Assembly (NCBI GenBank): GCA_026398255.1
Contig: JAPLTG010000032.1
Span: 62,001 to 126,000 of the forward strand
Length of the DNA stretch: 64,000 bases
Direction: 5' to 3'
DNA from: Verrucomicrobiota bacterium
GTDB lineage: Bacteria > Verrucomicrobiota > Verrucomicrobiia > Chthoniobacterales > Terrimicrobiaceae
Shown here: piece after piece, positions 18,803-28,283 of the stretch
How the letters are laid out: the number at the start of each line of letters is the position of its first letter
How positions within the stretch are numbered: position 1 is the first letter of the stretch
Made by a program: the position numbers and the translations under genes
The notes under the pieces: model-generated
Database searches by the model: none
Told to the model about the DNA's origin: nothing
Seen by the model: the letters and a program-made list of their open reading frames with translations, nothing else

Positions 18803-20428
18803 CTAGGGACCGAAGAGGGTTTGGTTCAAAGCGGCGGAGGCGGAGCCAGCCAAGATCAGGAATTGGCTCATGCTCACGGGTCCACTGGATTCCATACGGG
18901 TGCCATCAGGGATGCGTTTTTGGGAAAAAACGATGGGCGGCAAGTGTTGGCTAATCGTTGGAGGGCTCGGAAGTTTTGCGACATCCCATTTCTGGCTCAT
19001 GTCTGGCATGAGGGCCGCGCTCATTTTGATGATAGGCAAGATCGCGCCGTAGGACCTTTCGAAAACCACCCGCGTGTCCAAGAAACAAAACGCCTCGTTG
19101 GAGTTCCGGTAGGTGCTCCGCGCATTTTGAAAGTCTGGCGAGTCTTGCAAGGTTTTCGAATGAGCTTCCAGTGCTTCGGAAACCGATTTCGGATCGGTCC
19201 CAAGAATGAGGAATTTTTCATTCTGAGCCGCGGCGATCGGCATCAAAGGGTGGGGGATCAGGTGCACGGCCGTCCCCCCCTGGGAGCCGGGAATCACGGT
19301 GGCGTTGGCGAGGAGGTTTTGGTTGGGGTTTCGCACCTTCATGGCCACGAGGAGCGAGGGATTCTGGTCGCCGCTTGGCATCGTGCCAATAAGCGCGCAC
19401 TCGGGTCCGTAGCCCTCCGCCACCGATTGCACCAAGGACGCGAGCCCCTGGGTGGCGTTGGGATAGCTTTCAGCAAGCCTATCCAGCCATGTCGGGAGGG
19501 AGGAAAAATTCAGCACGAAGTTACCAAAGAGCGTCGTCTCTGGAGTTGTCAGGGCGATGGTATCGTGGGAGATCGTCTCGGCGAGATCTCCGGAACCTTC
19601 GCGCAGCAGGAAAAACGCGTCGCGAATCATCTCTCCATCCATTTTCCATGCTCCGCCTGCGGCCTCGGTCAATTTCAGCTCATCGACATGATCCGGAATC
19701 GCCTTGGCGCCCATCGAGCGGCCAACGGCGAGCATAGCGTCCAACGCTTTTTCTGGTTGGAGAAATACCAAAAAGTCGGGATCGGAGAGGAGTTCTGTGA
19801 TGACTTTCAGGAACCTGGGATTGGCGGCCAGCGGCGGCGACTGGGCATTGCCCGTGGCACGGTCAAGCGCCTCCTTGATCAGGGCGGCATCGTTCGAGAA
19901 AAAGCCCCAGCGCCCCGCCACCGCGGTGTGGAGGAGGAGATCGCCATGTTGCGTGACGGTGATTTCGAGTCCCCGATATTCTTCCATGGTCGGTTCGCCG
20001 GTCGCCGGAGGCAGGGCGGCCCGCGCCTTGGCAACCGCTGTCAGGAAATCCTCGCGTTTCCCCCAAAATTGAACCCCCAGAATTCCGCGAAAATCGTGCT
20101 CCGACGCGCTGGTTGCGGCGAGGTAGATATTCCCGGGCTTCAGCTTGGTAAGAATGTCCAGAGTCTCCTTGTTGGTGGGCGACTCATTGAAACGGGCGAG
20201 AGGCTTTTCGAGGAACGCCCGCACTTCGGGTTCTGCGGCGATTTGGGCCAGGGCGGTTCGTGACCAGCGGAAACCCGTGAGCGGAATATCCGGAATATTG
20301 GCAAAAAACACCGAATCCGCCGGGGCCAAGGAGGAGGCTTGCGAGGGGCCTGCCGGGCGATTGAAAATCATCACGCCTGCGAGGATCAAAACGCCGACGA
20401 TCACGAGTCCGATTGCGACTTTTTTCAT
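18803..20428 (-). CDS. DUF3352-like membrane-anchored protein
   Basis: A 541-residue protein with one N-terminal membrane anchor (VAIGLVIVGVLILAGVMIF) and a large extracytoplasmic part. The pattern APADSVFFANIPDIPLTGF, a repeat of beta-rich halves and segments such as FLVFLQPEKALDAM resemble the DUF3352 group, proteins that often occur as long uncharacterised exported proteins in Planctomycetes, Verrucomicrobia and cyanobacteria. No catalytic motif is visible. The start MKKVAIG is preferred because longer forms lack a signal. It is divergent from the Deg protease gene across 117 bases. Confidence 0.6.
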   Translation of the reverse strand: MKKVAIGLVIVGVLILAGVMIFNRPAGPSQASSLAPADSVFFANIPDIPLTGFRWSRTALAQIAAEPEVRAFLEKPLARFNESPTNKETLDILTKLKPGNIYLAATSASEHDFRGILGVQFWGKREDFLTAVAKARAALPPATGEPTMEEYRGLEITVTQHGDLLLHTAVAGRWGFFSNDAALIKEALDRATGNAQSPPLAANPRFLKVITELLSDPDFLVFLQPEKALDAMLAVGRSMGAKAIPDHVDELKLTEAAGGAWKMDGEMIRDAFFLLREGSGDLAETISHDTIALTTPETTLFGNFVLNFSSLPTWLDRLAESYPNATQGLASLVQSVAEGYGPECALIGTMPSGDQNPSLLVAMKVRNPNQNLLANATVIPGSQGGTAVHLIPHPLMPIAAAQNEKFLILGTDPKSVSEALEAHSKTLQDSPDFQNARSTYRNSNEAFCFLDTRVVFERSYGAILPIIKMSAALMPDMSQKWDVAKLPSPPTISQHLPPIVFSQKRIPDGTRMESSGPVSMSQFLILAGSASAALNQTLFGP

Positions 20429-20545
20429 GAGTCGTCCAGCTAAAGGCAAATCCTCCCCTCCCGCAAGGAGTCGGGCCGGATTTTTCGTGAGAAACCAAGT
20501 TCTCCCCCTTGAAAACCTCCAAGTCGTGCTTAAATTTCGAGGCCT

Positions 20546-21946
20546 ATGAAACAGCTCCTGCTTGTTCCGTTGTTTTGTCTTTCCTTGAATCACATCGCTT
20601 CGGCCCAATCGGCCCCTTCCGGCCTCCGGCAATTGAGCGATTCGTTTGCGGCCGTTTTTGAAAAAGCTGCCCCGTCCGTGGTGGTGATCGAGTCCCGAGG
20701 AGTCCCAGGCCTTCCGCAGGGGCTGCAATTTCTACTTCCCGATGGCCGCCCTTACCGAATGCCGCAGGATGCCGGGGAATCCCAGAAAAACACGCCGCCC
20801 AATGTCGGCTCGGGGTTCATTTTTTCCGCCGACGGCCACATCCTCACCAACCACCATGTCATCGATGGAGCGAGTGGGATTCAGGTGAAATTGCGCGATG
20901 GGCGGCGATTCCAAGCCGAGGTCGTGGGTTCGGATGAGCGGAGCGACCTGGCCGTTCTAAAGATCGATGGCACCGATTTTCCTGTGGCGGAGTTGGGTGA
21001 CAGCGACCGGCTTAAGGTCGGGGAACTCGCCTTCGCGATCGGAACACCGTTGGAGCTATCCTACACCTTCACTTTCGGAGTGGTGAGCGCGAAAGGACGC
21101 AATCTCGGTCTCGGCGGAAATTACGATGAGTTCATTCAGACCGACACCTCGATCAACCCCGGCAACAGCGGAGGCCCGCTTTGTGACATCGACGGGCGGG
21201 TGATTGGCATCAACACGCTCATCAGCGGCAACAACCGGGGCGTTGGCTTTGCCATTCCGATCAACCTGGCGCGGGGAGTCGCGGAGCAACTTCTCACTCG
21301 CGGATATGTGAGCCGCCCATGGCTGGGAATTTCGATCGCGAGCCTCGAAGACCTCGCGGAGAGGGCGAGCTTTTTGCAAGGCTTGGAATCAGGAGTTGTC
21401 GTTCGAGGCATCGAGCCCGGTGCTCCGGTTCAACAAAGCGACCTCTCGCCTGGCGATGTAATCACCAAGGTTGACGGCAAGCAGGTCGCCCTCGCCTCCG
21501 ACCTCCAGCGCGAAATCCTTGGAAAAAAAATCGGCCAGCCTGTGGAACTCGAGGTCTGGCGCAACGGCCGCACCCTGCGCCTCGTTGTCCAAACCGGCGA
21601 GCATCCCGACAAATTTATTCGCGCCTCGGTGCGAGCGAAGGAACCTCGGCATTCCGATCCCTCCATGCCGGGATTGAGCGTCGAGGAGGTCACTCCGGAA
21701 TCCCTGCAAACCATGAAAATCCAGCGCAAGGACTCCGGCGGCGTGTTGGTGATGGCAGTCGAGCCCTTCAGTGCCGCCGCAGCCGCCGGGTTGGAAGTGG
21801 GGGACATCATCACGGAAGCGGGAGGCAAGCCGATCCTTGGGAAAAAAGATTTCGACCAAGCGATGTCCGAGATGAGTCGTCAGCGCGGAGTGCTGCTGCT
21901 CCTCGAGCGCTCGGGTCAAAAGACCTTCGCCATCCTCAAGCCCTGA
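20546..21946 (+). CDS. Deg/HtrA-type periplasmic serine protease with two PDZ domains
   Basis: A 466-residue envelope quality-control protease. Residues 1-20 are a signal peptide (cleavage after SA in HIASA). The trypsin-like domain shows the full triad: TNHHV (His), RSDLAVLKID (Asp) and GNSGGPL (Ser). PDZ 1 follows at about 270-350 (WLGISIASLEDLAER ... GAPVQQSDLSPGDVI) and PDZ 2 at about 370-460 (SGGVLVMAVEPFSAAAAAG). This is the DegP/DegQ/DegS layout with two PDZ domains, so DegP/DegQ-like; I give no symbol because the subtype is unclear. It is probably monocistronic, divergent from the DUF3352-like gene. Confidence 0.9.
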   Translation: MKQLLLVPLFCLSLNHIASAQSAPSGLRQLSDSFAAVFEKAAPSVVVIESRGVPGLPQGLQFLLPDGRPYRMPQDAGESQKNTPPNVGSGFIFSADGHILTNHHVIDGASGIQVKLRDGRRFQAEVVGSDERSDLAVLKIDGTDFPVAELGDSDRLKVGELAFAIGTPLELSYTFTFGVVSAKGRNLGLGGNYDEFIQTDTSINPGNSGGPLCDIDGRVIGINTLISGNNRGVGFAIPINLARGVAEQLLTRGYVSRPWLGISIASLEDLAERASFLQGLESGVVVRGIEPGAPVQQSDLSPGDVITKVDGKQVALASDLQREILGKKIGQPVELEVWRNGRTLRLVVQTGEHPDKFIRASVRAKEPRHSDPSMPGLSVEEVTPESLQTMKIQRKDSGGVLVMAVEPFSAAAAAGLEVGDIITEAGGKPILGKKDFDQAMSEMSRQRGVLLLLERSGQKTFAILKP

Positions 21947-22008
21947 GTTCCTGTTTAGTTGTTTTGTAGGGCTTGAGCTTCGCGGCAGGATCGCCCAGCA
22001 TCCCGCGC

Positions 22009-23034
22009 ATGACGAAAAATCCACTCCAGCTCGGCATGATCGGCCTCGGCCGCATGGGCGCCAACATGGTCCTCCGCCTCCTTCGCGACGGTCACAAAGC
22101 CACCGTCTTCGACCGCTCCCAATCCGCCATTGATTCCCTCGTGAAGGAAGGCGCCGTCGGCGCCACATCGCTCTCGGATTTTGTTTCCAAACTCGAAGCC
22201 CCCCGAGCGATCTGGCTCATGGTTCCTGCGGCGGCCGTGGATTCCACGATCGATGAACTCCTCCCGCTTCTTGAAAAAGGCGACACCATTATCGACGGCG
22301 GCAATTCCTATTACATCGACGACATTCGTCGCGCGAAGCACATCGCCCCGCGTGGCATCCACTATGTCGATGTCGGCACGAGCGGCGGCGTTTGGGGACT
22401 CGACCGCGGCTACTGCATGATGATCGGCGGCGAAAAAGCCATCGTCGACCACCTCGACCCGATTTTCCACACCCTCGCGCCAGGCATTGGCGACATTCCT
22501 CGCACCGTCGGGCGGCCAGAAAACCAAGGCACCGCCGAGTTGGGCTACCTCCATTGCGGAGGCAACGGCGCCGGGCATTTCGTCAAAATGGTCCACAACG
22601 GCATCGAATACGGAATCATGGCCGCCTACGCGGAAGGCATGAATGTTTTGAAAAATGCGAACATCGGCAAATCCACCCAAACCGTGGATGCCGAGACGAC
22701 ACCGCTGCGCGATCCCGAGCTTTATCAATTTGATTTCAACCTCACCGACATCTCCGAGGTTTGGCGCCGAGGTAGCGTGGTTGCTAGCTGGCTGCTCGAC
22801 CTCACAGCGAACTCGTTGGTGAAAGATCCCGAACTTAAAGATTTCGCCGGCCGAGTGAGCGACTCCGGCGAAGGGCGCTGGACGATCAAAGCCGCCATCG
22901 ACGAAGGCGTTCCTGTCCCCGTTCTCACAACCGCCCTCTACGAGCGCTTTAGCTCACGCGGCGACGCGGAATTCCAAGACAAGCTCCTTTCCGCGATGCG
23001 CTTCCAGTTTGGTGGCCACCTTGAGAAAAAGTAG
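22009..23034 (+). CDS. gnd: 6-Phosphogluconate dehydrogenase, decarboxylating (short YqeC/GndA type)
   Basis: This enzyme oxidatively decarboxylates 6-phosphogluconate to ribulose 5-phosphate. The Rossmann opening is LGMIGLGRMGANMVLRLL with the GxGxxG dinucleotide site; GGNSYYIDD, VDVGTSGGVWGL (substrate signature) and the catalytic region GNGAGHFVKMVHNGIEYG with Lys and Asn are intact. At 341 residues it is the short form, which lacks the large C-terminal helical domain of E. coli Gnd and in characterised relatives often prefers NAD+. The start at 22009 matches the family N-terminus; upstream codons add nothing recognisable. The gene is convergent with murI. Confidence 0.9.
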   Translation: MTKNPLQLGMIGLGRMGANMVLRLLRDGHKATVFDRSQSAIDSLVKEGAVGATSLSDFVSKLEAPRAIWLMVPAAAVDSTIDELLPLLEKGDTIIDGGNSYYIDDIRRAKHIAPRGIHYVDVGTSGGVWGLDRGYCMMIGGEKAIVDHLDPIFHTLAPGIGDIPRTVGRPENQGTAELGYLHCGGNGAGHFVKMVHNGIEYGIMAAYAEGMNVLKNANIGKSTQTVDAETTPLRDPELYQFDFNLTDISEVWRRGSVVASWLLDLTANSLVKDPELKDFAGRVSDSGEGRWTIKAAIDEGVPVPVLTTALYERFSSRGDAEFQDKLLSAMRFQFGGHLEKK

Positions 23035-23048
23035 CCTTGGACTGAACC

Positions 23049-23879
23049 CTAGTTTTTAGGTCTCTCGGGAGAGTTTTGCAGGGAGACTTTGGTGATGGGG
23101 AGTTTGAGGGCTCGGGCGGCGGTGCGGAGGAAGCCTTCGGCTGAATCGGTGAGGGTGACTTCCAACTGGCCGTTGTCCTTTTTCGGAGTGGCGAGATGGG
23201 ATTCGCGGAGAAGATGGCCGACGGAGAGTGCGCAATTTTCTGCGGAGTCCACCAGAGAGACGGTGGGACCTGCGATCCGGGCGATGGCGTTTTTCAGGAG
23301 AGGGTAGTGGGTGCAGCCGAGGACGAGGGTGTCGATGCCTTGGGAGAGGAGCGGGTCGAGGTAGCGGCGGAGCATTTGGTCGGTGACGGAATCCTCGATC
23401 AGGCCTTCCTCGATGAGGGGAACGAGGAGCGGGCAGGGAGCGCTGTGGATTGTCGCGCCGGGTTCCAGGGCTAAGATGGCTTTCTCGTAAGCGCCGCTGG
23501 CGATGGTCGCGCGGGTGCCGATGACGCCGATGGTTTTGTTTTTGGTCGAATCGACGGCGGCTTTGGCTCCGGGAACGACGACGCCGACGACGGGGACTTC
23601 GAAGACCTCTTTCATGCGGGGGACGCCGAGGGCCGAGGCGGTGTTGCAGGCGACGACGATCATTTTGGCGCCTCCGGCGAGAAGAAGATTTCCGATCTCG
23701 ATGCTGTAGCGCTCGACGGTTTCGCGGCTTTTTCCACCGTAGGGAACGCGCGCGGTGTCGCCGATGTAGAGGATGTTTTCGTGAGGGAGGAGGCGGCGCA
23801 GGCTGGCGGCGACGGTGAGGCCTCCGATGCCGGAGTCGAAAACGCCGATGGCTTGGTCGTTGGAGGGGCTAGTTGGCAT
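23049..23879 (-). CDS. murI: Glutamate racemase
   Basis: MurI makes D-glutamate for the peptidoglycan peptide stem. It is a two-cysteine, cofactor-free racemase: both catalytic Cys are visible in IVVACNTASA and LVLGCTHYPLL. The opening GVFDSGIGGLTVAASLR carries the Asp-Ser pair, and GDTARVPYGGKS the substrate loop. Length is 276 residues, standard. It is the last gene of the leftward run beginning at thiH and overlaps the upstream amidase by 11 bases, so its expression is probably linked to wall remodelling. Confidence 0.95.
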   Translation of the reverse strand: MPTSPSNDQAIGVFDSGIGGLTVAASLRRLLPHENILYIGDTARVPYGGKSRETVERYSIEIGNLLLAGGAKMIVVACNTASALGVPRMKEVFEVPVVGVVVPGAKAAVDSTKNKTIGVIGTRATIASGAYEKAILALEPGATIHSAPCPLLVPLIEEGLIEDSVTDQMLRRYLDPLLSQGIDTLVLGCTHYPLLKNAIARIAGPTVSLVDSAENCALSVGHLLRESHLATPKKDNGQLEVTLTDSAEGFLRTAARALKLPITKVSLQNSPERPKN

Positions 23880-24987
23880 TCGGGGTCGGGGAAGGTTTTT
23901 CGGCGGCTTTCTTTTTGATTTCTTCGGCGGCGCGCTGGACGGCTTCGTTCAACGAGGAGGGAACGCCCGTGGCAGAGACGGCGGGGGTGAGGTCGGGAAC
24001 GGAGGACTTGTCGGTGGCGCTGGCGACGGCGGAGGGTTCTTGGTAGTCGCGGCGGCCGGAGAGGGCGCTGCGGTAGCGGCTGACGCCTTCGAGAATGGCT
24101 CTGGCGAAGGCGTCCCGGAATTGGCTCGAGGCGATGAGGCGTCCATCCACCGGGTGGTTCATGAATCCGCCTTCGAGAAGGACGCCGGGGATTTTGATAT
24201 CGCGAATAACGACGAAGCGGGCGCGCTTGATGCCGCGGTCATAGAGGCGCATTTGGCGAAGCATGGAGGAGTGGAGGGCCGTGGCGAGGGCGATGTTTTC
24301 GGGGTCGCGGGCGTGGCCTGGGTGCTGCTTGAGGTCGCTGTAACTGAAATTTTCCTCATCCATTGACGGCACACCGCGCGGGGCAAGGGCGAAGGTCTCG
24401 ATCCCCGAGGCGCCGCCGCCCAGGCTTTTGTTGAAGTGGACGCTCACAAAAATGGCGTTGGGAAATTGGATGAAAACATCGCGCGATCGGGTGGTGTGGA
24501 CGGTGTAGCCATTTTGTTCGAGCAGGCGCTTGGCGCGGAGGACGACATCGAGGGCGGCTTCCTTCTCGATGCCGCGGCTGCCTTTTGCTCCGCTGTCATG
24601 GCCGCCATGTCCCGCGTCGAGGATGACGGTCCGGATCGGTGCGGCGTTTTTGATGAGGCTGGGGCGCATGACGGGCTCGATGATTTTCGTGACATCCATC
24701 GCGGAGATCAGAATCGAGCCGTTCCTTTCCCGGATGGGAAAGCAGAGGACATACTTCACATTGTTGATGAAAATCTCGCGCTTTCCGATCTCGCCTCTCA
24801 TTTTGCGACCCTTGCCGAGGATTTCAAAAAAACGGCCATTTTTTGTCGGCTTGGGGAGTTGGTAGAAACGGGAGACATCCTCGACGGGAACATGGCGGCG
24901 TCCCTCCACCATGATCACCTGCCAAGCGGCGGGCGAGTTGGTGATGGCGAGGAGGAAAACGAGGAGCGGGATAGCCAAGCGAAACAT
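23869..24987 (-). CDS. N-acetylmuramoyl-L-alanine amidase, secreted
   Basis: A 372-residue exported Amidase_3 enzyme. Residues 1-20 are a signal peptide (FRLAIPLLVFLLAITNSPAA). An N-terminal region of about 85 residues (HVPVEDVSRFYQLPK ... SILISAMDVTKII) looks like a copper-amine-oxidase-N-like or stalk domain. The catalytic core has [15 protein letters not shown] (Zn His), FVSVHFNKS (Zn His) and VLLEGGFMNH (catalytic Glu, with EGG replacing the more usual ELG). A Pro/Ala/Ser-rich tail ends in a charged helix. The start at 24987 gives the signal peptide. It overlaps murI and lies 59 bases downstream of lysS. Confidence 0.88.
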   Translation of the reverse strand: MFRLAIPLLVFLLAITNSPAAWQVIMVEGRRHVPVEDVSRFYQLPKPTKNGRFFEILGKGRKMRGEIGKREIFINNVKYVLCFPIRERNGSILISAMDVTKIIEPVMRPSLIKNAAPIRTVILDAGHGGHDSGAKGSRGIEKEAALDVVLRAKRLLEQNGYTVHTTRSRDVFIQFPNAIFVSVHFNKSLGGGASGIETFALAPRGVPSMDEENFSYSDLKQHPGHARDPENIALATALHSSMLRQMRLYDRGIKRARFVVIRDIKIPGVLLEGGFMNHPVDGRLIASSQFRDAFARAILEGVSRYRSALSGRRDYQEPSAVASATDKSSVPDLTPAVSATGVPSSLNEAVQRAAEEIKKKAAEKPSPTPNAN

Positions 24988-25045
24988 GTTCCATGTTCCG
25001 CTACGGAATTTTGATTCGGGCCTGTCCCCTATTGCCGGCATAGCG

Positions 25046-26500
25046 TCAGTGGCGCGGGCGCATGTGGGGGAAGAGGATGACATCGCGGATGCTCTCGACG
25101 CCGGTGAGCATCATGACAAGGCGGTCGATGCCGATTCCAATGCCTCCGGCGGGTGGCATTCCATACTCGAGGGCGGCGAGGAAGTCGTCGTCGAGCTTTT
25201 GGGTTTCGCCACCGCTCTGGTGCTCGAGGCGTTCGCGCTGAATGTCGGGGTCGTTCAACTCTGAGTATCCCGGTGAGATTTCCTGGCCGTTGATGACAAG
25301 TTCGTAGACATCCACGAGACGGGGGTCGGCGGCGTTTTGCTTGGCGAGGGGGACGAGTTCCTTCGGGCAATGCGTGACGAAAAGGGGATCCATCGTTTTT
25401 TCCTCGATGAGCTTTTCGAACACATGCTGGGTGACCTCGAAATCGGCTTGGCAGTGGGTGACCTCGATGCCGTGTTCCTGGCACCAGGCGCGGCGCTCTT
25501 CGGGAGAGAAGTCATACCACTTCGGCTCGACGCCGCGGAGGAGGTCTTCGTAGCGGGTGCGGCGCCAGGGGCGGGAGAGATTGATGGTGCGGGTGACATT
25601 TCCCTCGGCATTCTTGTGTTCGATGCGCAAGCCGCCGCAGATTTTTTCTGCGAGATGGCAGACCATTTCCTCAACGAGGTCGGCCATTTTCTCGAAGTCC
25701 GCGTAAGCCCAGTAGGTCTCGAGCATGGTGAACTCGGGATTGTGGCGGCGGGAGATGCCTTCGTTCCGGAAGTTGCGGTTGAGTTCGAAAATCTTCGTGA
25801 AGCCGCCGACGAGGAGGCGCTTGAGATAAAGCTCCGGCGCGATGCGCAGGTAGAGGTCCATTCCGAGCGCGTTGTGGTGCGTCTCGAACGGTTGGGCGGC
25901 GGCTCCGCCGGGGATCGATTGCATCATCGGCGTCTCGACCTCGATGAATCCCCGGTCCTCGAGGAACCGCCGGATTTCGCGGACGATCGCGATGCGTTTC
26001 TGGAAAACCTCGAGCGACTCACGGTTCGAGACGAGATCGAGGTAGCGCTGGCGGTATTTGATCTCGGTGTCCTGGACGCCGTGCCATTTGTCGGGAAGGG
26101 GGCGGAGGGACTTTGAGAGGACGCGGATCGAGGCGGCTTTGATGCTGGGCTCGCCGGTTTTGGTAACGAAGGTCTCGCCCTCGACTCCGAGGAAGTCACC
26201 GATGTCGAGGAGGTCGAACGCCACCATCGCCTCGGGGGCGAGTTCTTTGGCGTTGAGATAAACTTGGATTCGGCCGGAGTGGTCCGAGAGGTCGATGAAA
26301 TGGCTTTTGCCCATGTTGCGATGGGCGGTGATGCGGCCGGCGGTGCGGACTTTTTGTCCCTCGGCAAACGCAGCGCGGATTTCGCCAGGGGCGCCGGTGG
26401 TTTCGAATCCGCTGCCGAACGGATCAATGCCGGCGGCGCGGAGGGCTTCGAGTTTCTGCCGGCGAATGGCCAGCAATTCATTGTGGGATTTTTCTTCCAT
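25046..26500 (-). CDS. lysS: Lysyl-tRNA synthetase, class II
   Basis: A class II enzyme that charges tRNA-Lys. The N-terminal OB-fold anticodon-binding domain (GKSHFIDLSDHSGRIQVY) is followed by the catalytic core: motif 2 appears in NRNFRNEGISRRHNPEFTML and motif 3 in GGIGIGIDRLVMML. Length is 484 residues from the ATG at 26500, which begins MEEKSHNELL; an upstream TTG at 26521 is less likely. It lies in the leftward run between the FHA gene and the amidase. Confidence 0.95.
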   Translation of the reverse strand: MEEKSHNELLAIRRQKLEALRAAGIDPFGSGFETTGAPGEIRAAFAEGQKVRTAGRITAHRNMGKSHFIDLSDHSGRIQVYLNAKELAPEAMVAFDLLDIGDFLGVEGETFVTKTGEPSIKAASIRVLSKSLRPLPDKWHGVQDTEIKYRQRYLDLVSNRESLEVFQKRIAIVREIRRFLEDRGFIEVETPMMQSIPGGAAAQPFETHHNALGMDLYLRIAPELYLKRLLVGGFTKIFELNRNFRNEGISRRHNPEFTMLETYWAYADFEKMADLVEEMVCHLAEKICGGLRIEHKNAEGNVTRTINLSRPWRRTRYEDLLRGVEPKWYDFSPEERRAWCQEHGIEVTHCQADFEVTQHVFEKLIEEKTMDPLFVTHCPKELVPLAKQNAADPRLVDVYELVINGQEISPGYSELNDPDIQRERLEHQSGGETQKLDDDFLAALEYGMPPAGGIGIGIDRLVMMLTGVESIRDVILFPHMRPRH

Positions 26501-26536
26501 GCGATCTGTGGCGGCGTCCAATTTCTCCCTGAGGGA

Positions 26537-27046
26537 TCAGAGGGCTGGAGGCTGAATTTGGCTGATCATGTAAACAGCGCCGCCGATGGCGAGAAGGCCG
26601 ATGGCGGCGGCGGCGAGGAGATAGGTCATGGCGCGTGGGTCTGCGGCGTCGCTCGCGATGGGGAGGGGGGAGGAACAGGTAAAGTTCTCGGGACGGCGGC
26701 TGGTCACGGTTTCCAGCGATTCGGCTTCCCCGTCATCCACCACCAACTCGCCGGAATCGTTCAGGGATTTGAACTGGGTGACGATGGAGCCCAAGCGAAG
26801 TTCGTCATCGTGGTTGAGCGGGGCTTTTTTGATTTGGCCGCCGTTGAGGTAGGTGCCGTTGGTGGAGTCGAGGTCTTGGATAAAAAACGCGTTGTTTTCA
26901 AAAAAAATCTCGGCGTGGTGGCTGCTGACGGAGGCGTCCTCGATTTGGAGGGAGTTATCCGGACGACGGCCGATGGTGGTTTTGTCCTCGGGGAGATCGT
27001 GGGTGATCTCTTGGCCGTCGGGCATTTGGATCAGGAGTTTCGCCAT
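26537..27046 (-). CDS. FHA-domain protein with C-terminal membrane anchor
   Basis: A 169-residue protein with an N-terminal forkhead-associated domain, which binds phosphothreonine peptides. The key residues are present: TIGRRPDNSLQI (conserved Gly-Arg), VSSHHAEI (Ser and His) and DLDSTNGTYLNG (Asn-Gly). A linker with acidic and Ser/Thr residues leads to one C-terminal hydrophobic helix (TYLLAAAAIGLLAIGGAVY), so the FHA domain probably faces the cytoplasm from a tail anchor. It sits between carA and lysS with short gaps. A Hanks-type kinase is encoded at 51587-55255, but a link between the two is only a possibility. Confidence 0.85.
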   Translation of the reverse strand: MAKLLIQMPDGQEITHDLPEDKTTIGRRPDNSLQIEDASVSSHHAEIFFENNAFFIQDLDSTNGTYLNGGQIKKAPLNHDDELRLGSIVTQFKSLNDSGELVVDDGEAESLETVTSRRPENFTCSSPLPIASDAADPRAMTYLLAAAAIGLLAIGGAVYMISQIQPPAL

Positions 27047-27061
27047 GGTGTGGAGGGGTGG

Positions 27062-28237
27062 TTAATTTTGGGACTTGGAGGCGGCCACTTCTTTGGCGAA
27101 CTCCGCGAAGAAGTAGTCGGCATCGTGAGGGCCTGGGCTGGCCTCGGGGTGGTATTGAACGCTGAAGGCTTGGTATTTGCTGTGGCGCAGGCCGGCGACC
27201 GTGCCGTCGTTGAGATTGATGTGTGTGACCTCGACATCGGACGGGAGAGAGGCGGGATCGACCGCGTAGCCGTGGTTCTGCGAGGTGATGGCAATTTTTC
27301 CAGTGCGGAGGTCTTTGACGGGCTGGTTCGCGCCGCGATGGCCAAATTTGAGTTTGAAGGTTTTTCCACCAAGGGCGCGGGCGAGGATTTGGTGGCCAAG
27401 GCAGATGCCGAAGAGAGGTTTTTTGCCGATGAGTTGGCGGGCGGTTTCACTGGCGTAATCGAGGGCCTCTGGATCCCCGGGGCCGTTCGAGAGGAAAACG
27501 CCGTCGGTGCCAAGAGCGAGGATTTCGTCGGCCGAGGTGGTGGCGGGGAGGACGGTGACATCGAACCCCTGACGCCGGAGCGAGCGGAGGATATTTTTTT
27601 TCATCCCGAAATCGAGCGCGGCGAGAGTGTGGGTGATGGGCGGGAGTTTTTCGAAGACATTGCCCTTTTCATCGGACTCGCGGGGGTCTTCAGCTCCCCG
27701 GCGCAAAACCCATTCGCGGCTGAGTTGGTTGTTGGAATCCCAGGCGTGGGTTTCTTTCGAGGTGACTTCTTTAACGAAATCCACTCCGGCGTAAGCGGCG
27801 GCCTTGGCGGTTTCCACGGCCTTGGCGGGGTCGGTGATCTCAGTGGTGAGGCAGGCCCGCATGGAGCCTCTGGTGCGGAGGTGGCGGGTGAGGGCGCGGG
27901 TGTCGATGCCCTGGATGCCGGGGATGCCGTGTTTTTTCAAATAGGCATCGAGCGAGGAATCGGAGCGCCAATTGCTCACGACGGGGCTGAGTTCTTCGAT
28001 GACGAAGCCGCGAACTTGGGGAAGGTCGTTTTCGACATCGAGGCCGTTGACGCCGTAATTGCCGATCTCGGGGTAGGTCATCGCGATAATTTGGCCGCGG
28101 TAGGATGGGTCGGTGAGGATTTCCTGATAGCCGGTCATGGAGGTGTTGAAGCACACCTCGCCGGTTGTCGTGCCGGTCGCGCCGAAACTTTCGCCATGAA
28201 AAACCCGTCCATCCTCGAGAGCCAGAATCGCTGTCAT
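27062..28237 (-). CDS. carA: Carbamoyl-phosphate synthase small subunit
   Basis: CarA is the glutamine amidotransferase subunit that hands ammonia to CarB for carbamoyl phosphate, the precursor of arginine and pyrimidines. The N-terminal CPSase domain shows GEVCFNTSMTGYQEILTDPS; the C-terminal class I GATase has SNGPGDP, FGICLGHQ (catalytic Cys) and QYHPEASPGP (catalytic His and Glu). Length is 391 residues, normal. The start MTAILALEDG is the usual N-terminus. No carB is in the window. It lies 46 bases downstream of thiS in the same run. Confidence 0.95.
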   Translation of the reverse strand: MTAILALEDGRVFHGESFGATGTTTGEVCFNTSMTGYQEILTDPSYRGQIIAMTYPEIGNYGVNGLDVENDLPQVRGFVIEELSPVVSNWRSDSSLDAYLKKHGIPGIQGIDTRALTRHLRTRGSMRACLTTEITDPAKAVETAKAAAYAGVDFVKEVTSKETHAWDSNNQLSREWVLRRGAEDPRESDEKGNVFEKLPPITHTLAALDFGMKKNILRSLRRQGFDVTVLPATTSADEILALGTDGVFLSNGPGDPEALDYASETARQLIGKKPLFGICLGHQILARALGGKTFKLKFGHRGANQPVKDLRTGKIAITSQNHGYAVDPASLPSDVEVTHINLNDGTVAGLRHSKYQAFSVQYHPEASPGPHDADYFFAEFAKEVAASKSQN

Positions 28238-28283
28238 GCGCGGTTATCTAGCATGGCGGCGGCGAGGTTGAAATGGATTTTGT

